A DNA stretch of 64,000 nucleotides from an uncultured Gammaproteobacteria bacterium. GTDB lineage: Bacteria > Pseudomonadota > Gammaproteobacteria > Pseudomonadales > Pseudohongiellaceae. Shown here one piece after another: positions 48,919 through 58,166 of this stretch. A model generated the notes under the pieces. It did no database searches, was not told where the DNA came from, and saw only the letters and a program-made list of their open reading frames with translations. The stretch is taken from contig CALEJT010000012.1 of the NCBI GenBank assembly GCA_937898685.1, positions 62,001-126,000 on the forward strand. Direction: 5' to 3'. The first letter of the stretch is position 1. Each line of letters opens with the position of its first letter. Position numbers and translations under genes: made by a program.

Positions 48919-50112
48919 ATGAAAAAAGTGCTCACCCTGGCCGCGATCATCGTCGCCGTCATTGCCGTGACGCTCATCCGCAACATCGGTGGCGACAAGG
49001 GCGCACCGGTCACCGCCGAACCACTCGGCCGCCACGAGATCCGCGCGTCGATTCTTGCCTCCGGCAAGTTGAGTCACGAAGAAGAAGTGATGTTGAGCAC
49101 CGAGGTGATCGGCAAGGTCAGTGCGCTCTACGTCAAGGAAGGTGAGGCCGTCACCGAAGGACAGCTGTTGCTGCAGATCGACGACGAAGCGCCGCGTGCT
49201 CTCGTCGAGCAGCAGCAGGCGTCGGTGCGCATGCAGGAAATCGCGATCGCCTCCTCCAAGCTGCGGCTCGACAATCTCGAGCTGCAGTGGGAGCGCAAGC
49301 GAATGCTGCACGAGCGTGGTCTGCTCGACGGTGGCAACGATGCCTTCGAAGCGGCGAGCAATGAACTCGAACTCGCGCGTCTCGACATCACCAGCCGCGA
49401 AGCCGCACTCGAACAGGCACGCGCCCTCTTGGAAGAAGCGGAAAAAAATCTCTCCAAGACCCGCGTCTATTCGCCGCTCACCGGCATCGTCACTTCGCTC
49501 GACATCAAGGTAGGTGAAACCGCGATTTCCAGTACGACCAACGTGCCGGGTTCGAGCCTGATGACGATCGCCAACCCTTCCAGCATTCTCACCGAAGTGA
49601 ACGTCGATGAAGCCGACATCGCCAACGTGCAGGTGGGGCAGGACGCGGAAATCGTCGCCATCGCCTACCCCGATCGGCCAATGAAGGGCGTCGTGCAAGC
49701 GATCGCCGTCTCCGCCAAGCAACCGGCGGGCAGTCAGTCACTGAGCTTCGCAGTGAAGATCGGCTTCACGGACACCGCCGGTGTGGTGCTGCGTCCCGGC
49801 ATGTCCTCGCGCGCCGAAATCTTCACCAGCGCCGGTGAGCCCAAGCTCGCCCTTCCCCTGCAGGCCATTCAACTCACCGAAGATCGCAGCACGGGTCTGA
49901 AGGAGTATCACGTCTTCCGCATCGAGAACGGCGTGGCGCGCAAGGTGGTGGTGAAGGTCGGTATCTCGGACGACACCTATCAGGAAATCACCGAAGGCCT
50001 GAAGGAAGGTGAGCTCATCGTCACCGGCCCCGATCGCACACTGCGCAATCTCCAGGACGGCGACTCGGTAAGGGTCACCGACGATGCCGATGCCAACAGC
50101 GAGGCATCGTGA
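48919..50112 (+). CDS. Periplasmic adaptor (membrane fusion protein), MacA/HlyD-like
   Basis: 397 residues. N-terminal anchor MKKVLTLAAIIVAVIAVTLI. Barrel-sandwich/lipoyl halves: GKVSALYVKEGEAVTEGQLLLQID and TRVYSPLTGIVTSLDIKVGE. Between them is an alpha-helical hairpin of about 85 residues rich in Glu/Arg/Leu. Beta-barrel and membrane-proximal domains follow (LTEVNVDEADIANVQVGQ, RPGMSSRAEIFT, GISDDTYQEITEGLKEGE). It bridges the MacB-like ABC pump to an outer-membrane channel, which is not encoded here. Its stop overlaps the start of the ATPase gene (TGATG). Confidence 0.93.
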   Translation: MKKVLTLAAIIVAVIAVTLIRNIGGDKGAPVTAEPLGRHEIRASILASGKLSHEEEVMLSTEVIGKVSALYVKEGEAVTEGQLLLQIDDEAPRALVEQQQASVRMQEIAIASSKLRLDNLELQWERKRMLHERGLLDGGNDAFEAASNELELARLDITSREAALEQARALLEEAEKNLSKTRVYSPLTGIVTSLDIKVGETAISSTTNVPGSSLMTIANPSSILTEVNVDEADIANVQVGQDAEIVAIAYPDRPMKGVVQAIAVSAKQPAGSQSLSFAVKIGFTDTAGVVLRPGMSSRAEIFTSAGEPKLALPLQAIQLTEDRSTGLKEYHVFRIENGVARKVVVKVGISDDTYQEITEGLKEGELIVTGPDRTLRNLQDGDSVRVTDDADANSEAS

Positions 50113-50810
50113 TGGCCCTGCTCGAGATACAACAGCTCGCCAAGGAATATCACATGGGCCAGCAGGTGCTGCGTGCGCTCGACGGTGTGAGCCTTGCCAT
50201 CGAAGCCAACGAATACGTGGCGATCACGGGCTCCTCGGGTTCGGGCAAGTCGACGATGCTCAACATCCTCGGCTGTCTCGACCGTCCCACCGAAGGGCGT
50301 TACGTGCTCAACGGCAAGGACGTGAGCCAGCTCAATCCCGATGAACTCGCCGAGATCCGCAATCGTGAGATCGGTTTCATCTTTCAGAGTTTCAATCTGT
50401 TGCCGCGCGCCACGGCCTTGGCGAACGTGATGCAACCGTTGATCTACCGCGGCGTGGGTTTGAAGGAACGCAAGAAGCGCGCGATGGAAGCCTTGGAACA
50501 TGTAGGACTCGGCGCACGCATGGACCATCTGCCGAATCAGCTCTCCGGCGGTCAGCGCCAACGCGTGGCGATCGCACGCGCGCTCGTCACCAAGCCCTCG
50601 ATCCTGTTGGCGGACGAACCGACCGGCAACCTCGATTCCCGTACCACGCAGGAAATCATGAAGCTATTCGACGAGCTCCATGCGCAGAAGCAGACGATCC
50701 TGATCGTCACGCACGAACCCGAGATCGCCGCGCACTGCCAACGCATCATCCGCATGGAAGATGGTCGCGTTGCCGAAGACAGAACCAACGCTCGTCCCGC
50801 AAAAAGCTGA
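50112..50810 (+). CDS. MacB/LolD-type ABC transporter ATP-binding protein
   Basis: 232 residues from ATG 50112 (GTG 50109 possible). Walker A ITGSSGSGKSTMLNILG near residues 38-54, the Q-loop IGFIFQSFNLLP, signature QLSGGQRQRVAIARAL, Walker B SILLADEPTGNLDS and switch VTHEPEIAAHCQR, all typical of the MacB/LolD/FtsE group. It energises the permease encoded next. The permease starts 7 bases after its stop. Confidence 0.95.
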   Translation: MALLEIQQLAKEYHMGQQVLRALDGVSLAIEANEYVAITGSSGSGKSTMLNILGCLDRPTEGRYVLNGKDVSQLNPDELAEIRNREIGFIFQSFNLLPRATALANVMQPLIYRGVGLKERKKRAMEALEHVGLGARMDHLPNQLSGGQRQRVAIARALVTKPSILLADEPTGNLDSRTTQEIMKLFDELHAQKQTILIVTHEPEIAAHCQRIIRMEDGRVAEDRTNARPAKS

Positions 50811-50817
50811 GGCGCCC

Positions 50818-52056
50818 ATGCTGTTCGACATTCTGGAAAGTCTACGCGCTGCGCTGCAATCGATCCGCGCACACGGCTTTCGCAGTTTTCTGACCACACT
50901 CGGCATCATCATCGGCGTCGCTGCGGTGATCGCGATGGTGGCATTGATCCAGGGTTTTCGCTTCACCGTGATGCAGCAGTTCGCAGGGCTCGGCACGAAC
51001 AGTCTGACGATCCAATCCTACACGCCCTTCTCCGAACGTCTGCAGGGACGCATCGCGCGCATCACACCGGATGACGTGGATCTGATCTCCCAACGTGTCG
51101 ACGGCATCGCCTGGCTGACGCCGATTCTCTACTCACAAGGTGGCAGCCTGAATCAGGTGCGTTATGGCTCACAGGTGACCGCAACACAGGTCTTCGGCAG
51201 CACCCACACCTACGCCGAAGTGGGTAACGTCTACATCAAGTCGGGCACGGGACGTTTCATCTCGGACAGCGACAATCTCACGCGTCGCCGCGTGGCCGTG
51301 ATCGGCGAAGAAGTACGACGCAATCTGTCGCTGCCGGAAAACCCGGTCGGCGAATTCATCAAGGTCGGTGAGGAATGGGTGCGCGTGATCGGCCTCATCG
51401 AAGAGCGGGGTCAGTTTCTTGGGCAAAGCCAGGACAACTTCGTGGTGCTGCCGTTCAATACGATGCGAACCTTGGTGGGCAATCAGATTCAGCCCGACAT
51501 CTTCGTGCAACTGACTGCGAGTGACATCGCGCAGATCGATACCATCCGTGCGCGCATCCGCGCCTTGCTGCGTGAATCCCATCGCCTGAGCGCCGATCGT
51601 GATGACGACTTCCAGGTACAGACCTCGCAGCAGCTCGCCGATACCTTCAACAACATCATCGGCTCGGTGACCCTGGTGATGGGAGGCATCGTCGGCATTT
51701 CGCTCCTGGTGGGCGGCATCGGCATCATGAACATCATGCTGGTGTCGGTCACGGAACGCACGAAGGAGATCGGCATCTGCAAAGCCATCGGTGCGAAGCG
51801 GCATCAGATCCTTTTGCAGTTCCTGTTCGAATCACTGTTGCTGTGCCTCTTTGGTGGTTTCATCGGACTGCTGATCGGTTACGGTGTGGGTGCTGCGGTA
51901 TCGGCCGTCATTCCCAATTTCCCCTCGGCGATCGTGCCACTTTGGGCAGTGGCGCTGGCCTTCGGTTTTTCTGCACTCGTCGGTCTCGTGTTCGGCATCA
52001 TGCCTGCCGCCAAGGCGGCGAACCTCGATCCCATCATTGCGCTGCGCTACGAATAG
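50818..52056 (+). CDS. MacB-like ABC transporter permease (FtsX fold)
   Basis: 412 residues from ATG 50818 (MLFDILESLRAALQSIRAHG). First membrane helix in RSFLTTLGIIIGVAAVIAMVAL, then the MacB periplasmic core domain (about 60-270) and three C-terminal helices: VTLVMGGIVGISLLVGGIG, LLLCLFGGFIGLLIGYG and the last near IVPLWAVALAFGFSALVGL. ERTKEIGICKAIGAKRHQI and the ending PAAKAANLDPIIALRYE are FtsX/MacB hallmarks. With the adaptor and ATPase it forms a tripartite mechanotransmission pump. Unlike E. coli MacB, ATPase and permease are separate proteins. Confidence 0.94.
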   Translation: MLFDILESLRAALQSIRAHGFRSFLTTLGIIIGVAAVIAMVALIQGFRFTVMQQFAGLGTNSLTIQSYTPFSERLQGRIARITPDDVDLISQRVDGIAWLTPILYSQGGSLNQVRYGSQVTATQVFGSTHTYAEVGNVYIKSGTGRFISDSDNLTRRRVAVIGEEVRRNLSLPENPVGEFIKVGEEWVRVIGLIEERGQFLGQSQDNFVVLPFNTMRTLVGNQIQPDIFVQLTASDIAQIDTIRARIRALLRESHRLSADRDDDFQVQTSQQLADTFNNIIGSVTLVMGGIVGISLLVGGIGIMNIMLVSVTERTKEIGICKAIGAKRHQILLQFLFESLLLCLFGGFIGLLIGYGVGAAVSAVIPNFPSAIVPLWAVALAFGFSALVGLVFGIMPAAKAANLDPIIALRYE

Positions 52057-52109
52057 CCTTTGCATCCATGTCCGAATCCGGCTGATGCACGAGAGACTGG
52101 GGCGCTAGA

Positions 52110-53582
52110 ATGCGTCCCATGTCCGATTCACAGACCAACGCCCTTCCCTCCTCCGCCGTATGCGAACGCGCGCGACTCGCGCGTGATCCACGTTTCGATG
52201 GGCGTTTCTTCACTGCGGTGCTGACCACCGGCATCTATTGCCGACCGATCTGTCCCGCACCGCCGCCGCGTCCGGAACACGTGCGCTATTTCGCCACTGC
52301 AGTCGAAGCGTTCTCCGCCGGCTTCCGCCCCTGCCTGCGCTGTCGCCCCGAATCCGCGCCCGATAGTCCGGCATGGATAGGCACCGAAGCCACGGTACGA
52401 CGCGCGTTGCGTTTGCTGCATGGCGGTGAAGCCCAGCATCAGAGTCTGGAAGAGTTGGCGGAAAGACTTGGTGTCAGCACGCGCCATCTACGTCGTCTCT
52501 TCAAACAACATCTCGGTGTGACACCGCAGGATTATGTACAACACCGTAATCTGCTGTTCGCGAAGAAGCTGCTCACCGAAACCGACCTACCGGTGATCGA
52601 CATCGCCTTTGCCAGCGGCTTCAGCAGCAGAAGACGTTTCAACGCCGTGTTCCAGGAAAAGTTGCACATCCATCCCGGTGCGCTGCGTAGCGCGCGTGTA
52701 CGCAAGATCGAACCTGGTTGCACGCTGTGGCTGCACTATCGCCCGCCCTATGCCTGGGACTCCCTGCTTGCGTTCTACAGACAGCGGGCAATCGCTGGCG
52801 TCGAAGTCGTTGGCGATGAGAGTTATGCGCGCTCATTCCAGTTGGATGACACGCAGGGCTGGTTCCGCGTCAGCCATGCACCCCAGCGTCATGCACTGCG
52901 CGCGGAGATCCACTGCAATGACCTGGGTCGTCTGCAGCGTGTGGTAGCGCTGATACGACGCCAGTTCGACCTCGATGCCAATCCCGAGTTGATCCACCAG
53001 GTCTTGTCGCGCGATGCGCGTCTGAAACAGGTCGTGCAACAAGTGCCGGGCTTGCGTGTACCCGGCATTGCCGGTGAATTCGAAGCCGTGATCCGGGCGA
53101 TTGCCGGACAACAGGTGAGTGTCGCCGCGGCGCGTACCTTGTTGCAGCGTCTATGTGAGCGCTGCGGCTGCACCTTGCACGAAAGCACGGAATCAGGCCC
53201 GTCCCTGCTCTTTCCTTCGCCCGAAGTGTTGATGGCTACCTCGCTCGATGCTCTGGGCTTCACCACCAAACGTGCCACGTGGATGAAGGAGAGCGCGGCG
53301 CACTACGCGACAGGCTTCACTGCCCGCATGAACGAGCTGGATGCGAGCGTGGCAGCGTTGCAGGCTCTGCCGGGCATCGGCAGCTGGTCGGCACACTACA
53401 TCGCGATGCGCGCACTCGGTGAACCCGATGCTTTTCCCACCGCCGATCTCGGCTTACTCAATGCCCTGCGTAATCCCGAGCGTCCAAGTGCACGCGAACT
53501 GCAACGGATGGCGGAGCAATGGCGGCCCTGGCGCGCCTACGCCACGCTCTATCTCTGGCACACACTCGGCCAAGCGCAATAG
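52110..53582 (+). CDS. Ada-type sensor fused to AlkA DNA-3-methyladenine glycosylase
   Basis: 490 residues (a second ATG at 52119 is an alternative start). The N-terminal Ada metal-binding domain has the four zinc cysteines Cys44, Cys48, Cys75 and Cys78 (GIYCRPIC ... RPCLRCRPE). An AraC-type DNA-binding domain follows (SLEELAERLGVSTRHLRRLFK, IDIAFASGFSSRRRFNAVF). The C-terminal half is AlkA: N-terminal domain, then the HhH-GPD glycosylase (LQALPGIGSWSAHYIAMRAL, with the catalytic Asp in FPTADLG). It should sense methyl-phosphotriesters, act as a transcription regulator and excise alkylated bases. Such fusions are known in several bacteria. The O6-methylguanine domain of Ada is absent and is supplied by the next gene. 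Confidence 0.93.
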   Translation: MRPMSDSQTNALPSSAVCERARLARDPRFDGRFFTAVLTTGIYCRPICPAPPPRPEHVRYFATAVEAFSAGFRPCLRCRPESAPDSPAWIGTEATVRRALRLLHGGEAQHQSLEELAERLGVSTRHLRRLFKQHLGVTPQDYVQHRNLLFAKKLLTETDLPVIDIAFASGFSSRRRFNAVFQEKLHIHPGALRSARVRKIEPGCTLWLHYRPPYAWDSLLAFYRQRAIAGVEVVGDESYARSFQLDDTQGWFRVSHAPQRHALRAEIHCNDLGRLQRVVALIRRQFDLDANPELIHQVLSRDARLKQVVQQVPGLRVPGIAGEFEAVIRAIAGQQVSVAAARTLLQRLCERCGCTLHESTESGPSLLFPSPEVLMATSLDALGFTTKRATWMKESAAHYATGFTARMNELDASVAALQALPGIGSWSAHYIAMRALGEPDAFPTADLGLLNALRNPERPSARELQRMAEQWRPWRAYATLYLWHTLGQAQ

Positions 53583-53590
53583 GAGCTCTC

Positions 53591-54064
53591 ATGTACTACA
53601 CCATTCGCCCCACCCCCTTCGGTCCCTTCGCCATCGTTGGCGGTGATCACGGCATCGTGCGTGCCGACTTTCAGGAAGGTGCGCGTCCGGTGGTCATCGA
53701 CCCGTCATGGACACGAGCGGAAAAGCCACTGCGTGAGGCGATAGAAGCGCTGGAACGCTATTGCGCGGGCGAAGCGACAGACTTTGCTCTGCGTTTCGAT
53801 CTGCGTGGAACGGAGTTTCAACGGCAGGTGTGGCAGGCGCTGTGTGGCATTGCACACGGCAGCAGTGTGAGCTATCGCGAGCTGGCGCAACGTTTGGGGC
53901 GAGAGAACGGGTTTCGCGCGGTGGGTGCTGCGGTTGGCCGCAATCCGGTGAGCCTGTTCGTCCCCTGCCATCGCGTGGTGGGAACGAACGGCTCACTCAC
54001 GGGTTATGCCGGCGGCCTGCCGATCAAGGAAGCGCTGCTGCGCCATGAAGGCTGGCTGCGCTGA
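53591..54064 (+). CDS. ogt: O6-methylguanine-DNA methyltransferase (Ogt-type)
   Basis: 157 residues from ATG 53591, preceded by AGGAG and 8 bases after the Ada-AlkA stop. The active-site motif is FVPCHRVVGTNGSLTGYAGG with acceptor Cys126, preceded by the helix-turn-helix FQRQVWQALCGIAHGSSVSYRELA. It repairs O6-alkylguanine by irreversible transfer to its own cysteine. Cotranscription with the Ada-AlkA gene makes a complete alkylation-response unit. It ends directly against the convergent amidohydrolase gene with no gap. Confidence 0.95.
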   Translation: MYYTIRPTPFGPFAIVGGDHGIVRADFQEGARPVVIDPSWTRAEKPLREAIEALERYCAGEATDFALRFDLRGTEFQRQVWQALCGIAHGSSVSYRELAQRLGRENGFRAVGAAVGRNPVSLFVPCHRVVGTNGSLTGYAGGLPIKEALLRHEGWLR

Positions 54065-54871
54065 TCACTCTGTGAAATAGAAATCCCAGGCGTTGCGGCC
54101 GAAGAGTTTTTCCAGCACCGCTTCGTCGCTGACTTCATTCAACAACCAGTCGATCGTCTGCTGATAGCGCACGTCGGCTTCATGTCCCACGAAGGGACAG
54201 TCGCTCGCCCAGAACATGCGATCGGGCCCGAGCTCCGACAGGAAGCTCTGGAAATGCGCGCTCGCCACCGGACCGATGCGATAACCACAGGACACCTTGA
54301 GCCAGCTCTTGCCGCGCTGCATCGAATCGACGATGGCGCGATAGCCGGGGCTGCCGGGTTGCTCATCGGGGCCGGGACGACCGAGATGGTCGATGACGAT
54401 GCGCGGCCCCGAATTTTCCAGGATCGGCAAGAGATATGGGATGTGCTTGCCTTCGACGTGCAGATGTACGTGCCAGTTCCAGTTCGCGATCTCGCGCAGG
54501 AGCGCCTGGTAGTCATCGGTGGTGATGTCCGGCAGGGTCGGCAGACCGATGAACGGCAGGCGCACGCCGACGATGCCGGCAGCGTTGAGACCTGCGAAAT
54601 CGTAGGACTTACCCGGATGCAGAATCACCGTGCCACGTAAACGTGGATTGGCTGCCACACTCTCACGCGTGTATTCGTTGAAATCCCCCCAGGGACTGGC
54701 AGCGGCGATCACGCCGTACTGGATGCCATGCGCATCGAGCTGCTGCAGATAGTCTTCGACGAAGAAGTCGTACTGCGGGCGGTGTCGCGGCTTGTCGATC
54801 AACGGCATGCCACGGTGGAAGATGTGCGCGTGCGCGTCGACGGTCAGAAAGTGCGAAGGTATCGAGGTCAT
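54065..54871 (-). CDS. Amidohydrolase-superfamily hydrolase (LigI-like)
   Basis: 268 residues. The metal motif LTVDAHAHIFHRGMPLID (His14, His16) starts the TIM barrel; RIVIDHLGRPGPDEQPG and the late RMFWASDCPFVGHEADV with the catalytic Asp follow. The family is the same as that of the hydrolase at 22718, but the two share only general features. It is the last gene of the tctB-tctA-tctC operon, 13 bases after tctC, so it probably processes the imported carboxylate or lactone. Substrate unknown. Confidence 0.88.
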   Translation of the reverse strand: MTSIPSHFLTVDAHAHIFHRGMPLIDKPRHRPQYDFFVEDYLQQLDAHGIQYGVIAAASPWGDFNEYTRESVAANPRLRGTVILHPGKSYDFAGLNAAGIVGVRLPFIGLPTLPDITTDDYQALLREIANWNWHVHLHVEGKHIPYLLPILENSGPRIVIDHLGRPGPDEQPGSPGYRAIVDSMQRGKSWLKVSCGYRIGPVASAHFQSFLSELGPDRMFWASDCPFVGHEADVRYQQTIDWLLNEVSDEAVLEKLFGRNAWDFYFTE

Positions 54872-54884
54872 CTTTCACTCCTTC

Positions 54885-55868
54885 TCAACGTGCCTGCACG
54901 AGGCCGGCATCGACCATCACGGCGCGCCATTTTTCGATGTCGGCGAGCAGCCGCTGCTGAATTTCATCCGGTGTGCTGCCGCGCGCCTCGACGCCGAGTT
55001 CGCGGAAACGCTCCTGCACCTGGGGTAGCCGCGCCACCTGCACGATCGCATCATTGAGTTTGGCGACGACGTCATCCGGCACCCCGGCCTGCGCATAGAT
55101 CGCGTTCCAGCCTTCCACGACGTAGTTCGGCAAGCCGCTTTCTGCTGCGGTCGGCACGTCCGGCAACGCCGCATTGCGGCGCGAACCGGTGACGGCAAGC
55201 GGCACCACCTGCTTGCCATCGATCGCGCCCTTGAGAGCGGTGTAGGCATCGATGGCGAGATCGACTTCGTTGCGCAGCAATGCGGTCAGCACGTCGGGCG
55301 AAGTGCGATAGCTGATGATGGTGGCGGGAATGCCGGCCTCGGCCTTGAACAGCTCCGCACTCAGGTTCTGTGTGCTACCGGGGTTGATGGTGGCGATGCG
55401 CAGACCTTGCGGATTCTGACGGCCCTTCTCCAGCAACTGCTCCAGCGTGGTGATGCCGTTGCTCGGATTCACGAGCAGGATCAGATCGAACCAGGCAAGC
55501 GCGGACACGGGGCGCAGATCTTCGCGGATGTCGTAGTTGAGCTCGAACTGCGACTCGGCGATGGCGGTGCCGTTGGTGAGCACGATCAAGGTGTAGCCGT
55601 CGGCGGCGGCATTGAGCATGGTGTTGGTGGCGGCCACGCCGCCAGCACCGGGACGGTTCTCCACGATGATGGGCTGCCCCAGCGTTTGCCCGAGCGATTC
55701 GCCGGCGAGACGCAGTGTCACATCGGCCAATCCGCCTGGACCGAAGGGCACGATCACACGGATCGGGCGTTGGGGAAACTCTCCGTTGGACGCAGTGGAA
55801 GCACTCTCGCCGCCGCAGGCCGCGAGGCAAAGTGCAGCGCACAGAAGCAATAAACGAGTAATGAGCAT
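54885..55868 (-). CDS. tctC: TctC/Bug-family tripartite tricarboxylate transporter substrate-binding lipoprotein
   Basis: 327 residues. Lipoprotein signal MLITRLLLLCAALCLAAC with the lipobox Cys18. The Bug fold shows QRPIRVIVPFGPGGLADVTLRL, QPIIVENRPGAGGVAATN and SELPNYV-type C-terminal lobe (AAESGLPNYVVEGWNAIYA, LNDAIVQVARLPQVQERF). It binds a carboxylate in the periplasm and delivers it to the TctA/TctB permease encoded just upstream. Confidence 0.93.
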   Translation of the reverse strand: MLITRLLLLCAALCLAACGGESASTASNGEFPQRPIRVIVPFGPGGLADVTLRLAGESLGQTLGQPIIVENRPGAGGVAATNTMLNAAADGYTLIVLTNGTAIAESQFELNYDIREDLRPVSALAWFDLILLVNPSNGITTLEQLLEKGRQNPQGLRIATINPGSTQNLSAELFKAEAGIPATIISYRTSPDVLTALLRNEVDLAIDAYTALKGAIDGKQVVPLAVTGSRRNAALPDVPTAAESGLPNYVVEGWNAIYAQAGVPDDVVAKLNDAIVQVARLPQVQERFRELGVEARGSTPDEIQQRLLADIEKWRAVMVDAGLVQAR

Positions 55869-55904
55869 GGGCAGTCCTTTCTTATAGTGATTTTGGGATG
55901 GCCG

Positions 55905-57407
55905 TCATTCTACCGGTTTGACTGGCACCTTACGCAGCCGATGCCAGCCTGCCAGCGCCAGGATCAGCGCGGTCAGCATCAGGAAGGTGGCACTGATCGG
56001 ACGCTCGATGAATGGCGCCAGGCTACCGCCGCTCAAAAGCACCGCGCGGCGGAAGTTTTCCTCGATCAGCGGACCCAGCACGAAGCCGAGCAGGAGCGGC
56101 GCCGAGGGGTAGCCATGACGGTTCAAGCAGAAACCCGCCAGACCGAAGACGAAGGTGAGCACCACGTCCACCGCGCTGTTGTTGACGCTGTAGACACCGA
56201 TGCAGATGAGCAGCAACACCGCAGGGAACAAGGCCTTGTAGGGGATGCTCAGCAGTTTCACCCAAAGCCCAATGAACGGCAGGTTGAGAATAAGGAGCAG
56301 GATGTTCCCCACCCAGAAACTCGCCACCACCCCCCAGAACAAGGCGCCGTTCTCCGTGATGAGCTGAGGGCCCGGCGTGATGCCGTGTACCAGGAGGCCG
56401 CCGATCATCACTGCCATGATCGCATCTCCGGGAACACCGAGTGTGAGTGTCGGAATGAAGGCTGCCTGCACTGCGGCGTTGTTGGCGCTCTCCGGGCTGG
56501 TCACCCCCTCGATCGCGCCATTGCCGAATTGTTCGGGAGTTTTCGAAATCTTCTTCTCGAAGGCATAGGACATGAAGGCCGCGATGGTCGGCCCCGTGCC
56601 TGGCAACATGCCGACGAAAGAGCCCAATACCGAGCCGCGTCCACAAGAACCCCAGAAACGCTTCATGTCCTCACGACTGGGGATCATCGAGCGCAATGTG
56701 ACCCGGGCGTTTTCCAGTACGGGCAATTGGCCACTCGTGACGTTGGCGAGAATTTCCGCCACACCGAAAAGTCCCATTGCCAGTGCCACCAGGCTGATAC
56801 CATCCGCCAGCGCCGGGATGCCGAAGGTGAAGCGGAACTGGCCGGAATTGAGGTCGGTGCCGACGAGGCCGAGGATCAGCCCCACCACCATCATGCACAG
56901 GCCTTTCAGCGGCGCCCCGGCGCCAAGCGTGGAGGCGGCGGTAAGCGCCAGCAGCATGATCGCGAAGTAGTCGGCAGCGGAAAACCCGATGGCAACTTGC
57001 GCCAGCAGCGGCGCAAAGAAGATCAGGAGCACGATGGCGAAGCAGCCGCCGATGAAGGAGGCTATCGTGGTCACGAAGAGCGCAATCCCCGCCCTGCCCT
57101 GACGTGTCATCGGATAACCATCCAGGCAAGTCACCGCCGCCGGCGCGCTGCCGGGCACGTTGAGCAGGATGGACGCGGTGGAGCTGCCGTACTGCGCGCC
57201 ATAGAAGATCCCCGCCAGCATGATCAACCCGAGCAAGGGGTCGAGGTGGAAGGTCAAGGGTAGACAGAGCGAGATCGTGGTGAGGGCGCCGATGCCGGGC
57301 AAAACGCCGACGACCGTGCCGATGGTGACACCGATGAAGCAGTAAAGAAGTGCGTCGGGGGTCAGTGCCTGGGAAAAGCCCAGAGCGAGATTCTGCAAAG
57401 TTTCCAT
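55905..57407 (-). CDS. tctA: TctA-family large permease subunit
   Basis: 500 residues with about eleven membrane segments. Typical motifs: IGTVVGVLPGIGALTTISLCLP, GIFYGAQYGSSTASILLNVPG, and the second-half repeat GSFVGMLPGTGPTIAAFMSYA with GVTSPESANNAAVQAAFIPT. It is the main channel of the tripartite tricarboxylate transporter, driven by an ion gradient. It starts 10 bases after tctB and precedes tctC by 36 bases. Confidence 0.95.
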   Translation of the reverse strand: METLQNLALGFSQALTPDALLYCFIGVTIGTVVGVLPGIGALTTISLCLPLTFHLDPLLGLIMLAGIFYGAQYGSSTASILLNVPGSAPAAVTCLDGYPMTRQGRAGIALFVTTIASFIGGCFAIVLLIFFAPLLAQVAIGFSAADYFAIMLLALTAASTLGAGAPLKGLCMMVVGLILGLVGTDLNSGQFRFTFGIPALADGISLVALAMGLFGVAEILANVTSGQLPVLENARVTLRSMIPSREDMKRFWGSCGRGSVLGSFVGMLPGTGPTIAAFMSYAFEKKISKTPEQFGNGAIEGVTSPESANNAAVQAAFIPTLTLGVPGDAIMAVMIGGLLVHGITPGPQLITENGALFWGVVASFWVGNILLLILNLPFIGLWVKLLSIPYKALFPAVLLLICIGVYSVNNSAVDVVLTFVFGLAGFCLNRHGYPSAPLLLGFVLGPLIEENFRRAVLLSGGSLAPFIERPISATFLMLTALILALAGWHRLRKVPVKPVE

Positions 57408-57417
57408 CTACTCGTTC

Positions 57418-57870
57418 CTATCCTCCGAAGGCCGGCACCGGCAACCCCAATACCCAGACGAAGAGGGCGTAGGACGCAAGGCTGAACAACACGATACCGA
57501 TCGCGGTGTGGCGCCAATCGCTGACCGGCGCGGCCAGACAGGCCAGCGCCAGCTGTACCACTGCGGCCGGAATGAAACCGATGCGCTCCACGAGGAGTGC
57601 CCATACCAGCACGCTTCCCGCAGCGAGAAGCAAGGCCAGCCAGGGAAAGGCATTTTCCGACCCTGCCGCAACCTTGCTTTCATGCCACTGGGAAAGCAGC
57701 TGCAGCAAGGCCAGCAGCACCAACAGCACACCGAAGGCCACGGCCAAATAGCCCGAGCCCATGGCTGTAAGGGAACCGACACCATAGGCACTGCCACGCA
57801 CGGCGATTGCTGCGCCGAAAAGCATCAATGCCAGGGGAGGAAGGATATTGACGATCATTGATCTATTCAC
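57418..57870 (-). CDS. tctB: TctB-family small permease subunit
   Basis: About 150 residues, start GTG 57870 (then NRSMIVNILPPLALMLFG) because AAGGAA lies 8 bases upstream; an ATG 12 bases downstream is an alternative. Four hydrophobic segments include SGYLAVAFGVLLVLLALLQLL and ERIGFIPAAVVQLALACLAA, as in TctB. The order tctB-tctA-tctC-hydrolase differs from the classical tctC-tctB-tctA order. Confidence 0.85.
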   Translation of the reverse strand: MNRSMIVNILPPLALMLFGAAIAVRGSAYGVGSLTAMGSGYLAVAFGVLLVLLALLQLLSQWHESKVAAGSENAFPWLALLLAAGSVLVWALLVERIGFIPAAVVQLALACLAAPVSDWRHTAIGIVLFSLASYALFVWVLGLPVPAFGG

Positions 57871-58166
57871 AGCGGAACTTCCTTGGCGCAAAGACGAAAC
57901 GTCAAAACCGTACAGTACGGATCAAGATTGGACAAAGCATGGGACTACCCCGATTCGAGAAGAACGCCACAAGCACGCGCCAGCGTTCGGAAAATTAGAG
58001 AACATTGATTCTTTATTTGCGGGATTTATTGTTTGTTATTGCTCTTCTTTCTTTATTATTTCTGTTGCCCTACGCGGTACTGCTACGGCATGATACGACC
58101 CCACAAGAACAGCGACGAGCTGCCTTTACGTTCAAACAACCAGGCAACTAATAGAGCGCGACCATC
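57871..58166. promoter_or_regulatory. Divergent AT-rich control region of the tct operon and araC gene
   Basis: About 295 bases without a gene. The stretch around 57990-58070 is very AT-rich (GATTCTTTATTTGCGGGAT, then TTTATTATTTC). It should contain both promoters and the binding sites of the adjacent AraC regulator; no clear direct repeat pair was found by eye. Confidence 0.45.

Noticed and set aside
55887..57263. 458-residue frame antisense to tctA (His/Gln/Arg-rich)
   Set aside because: Composition is typical of antisense translation of a membrane protein gene, and tctA is unambiguous.
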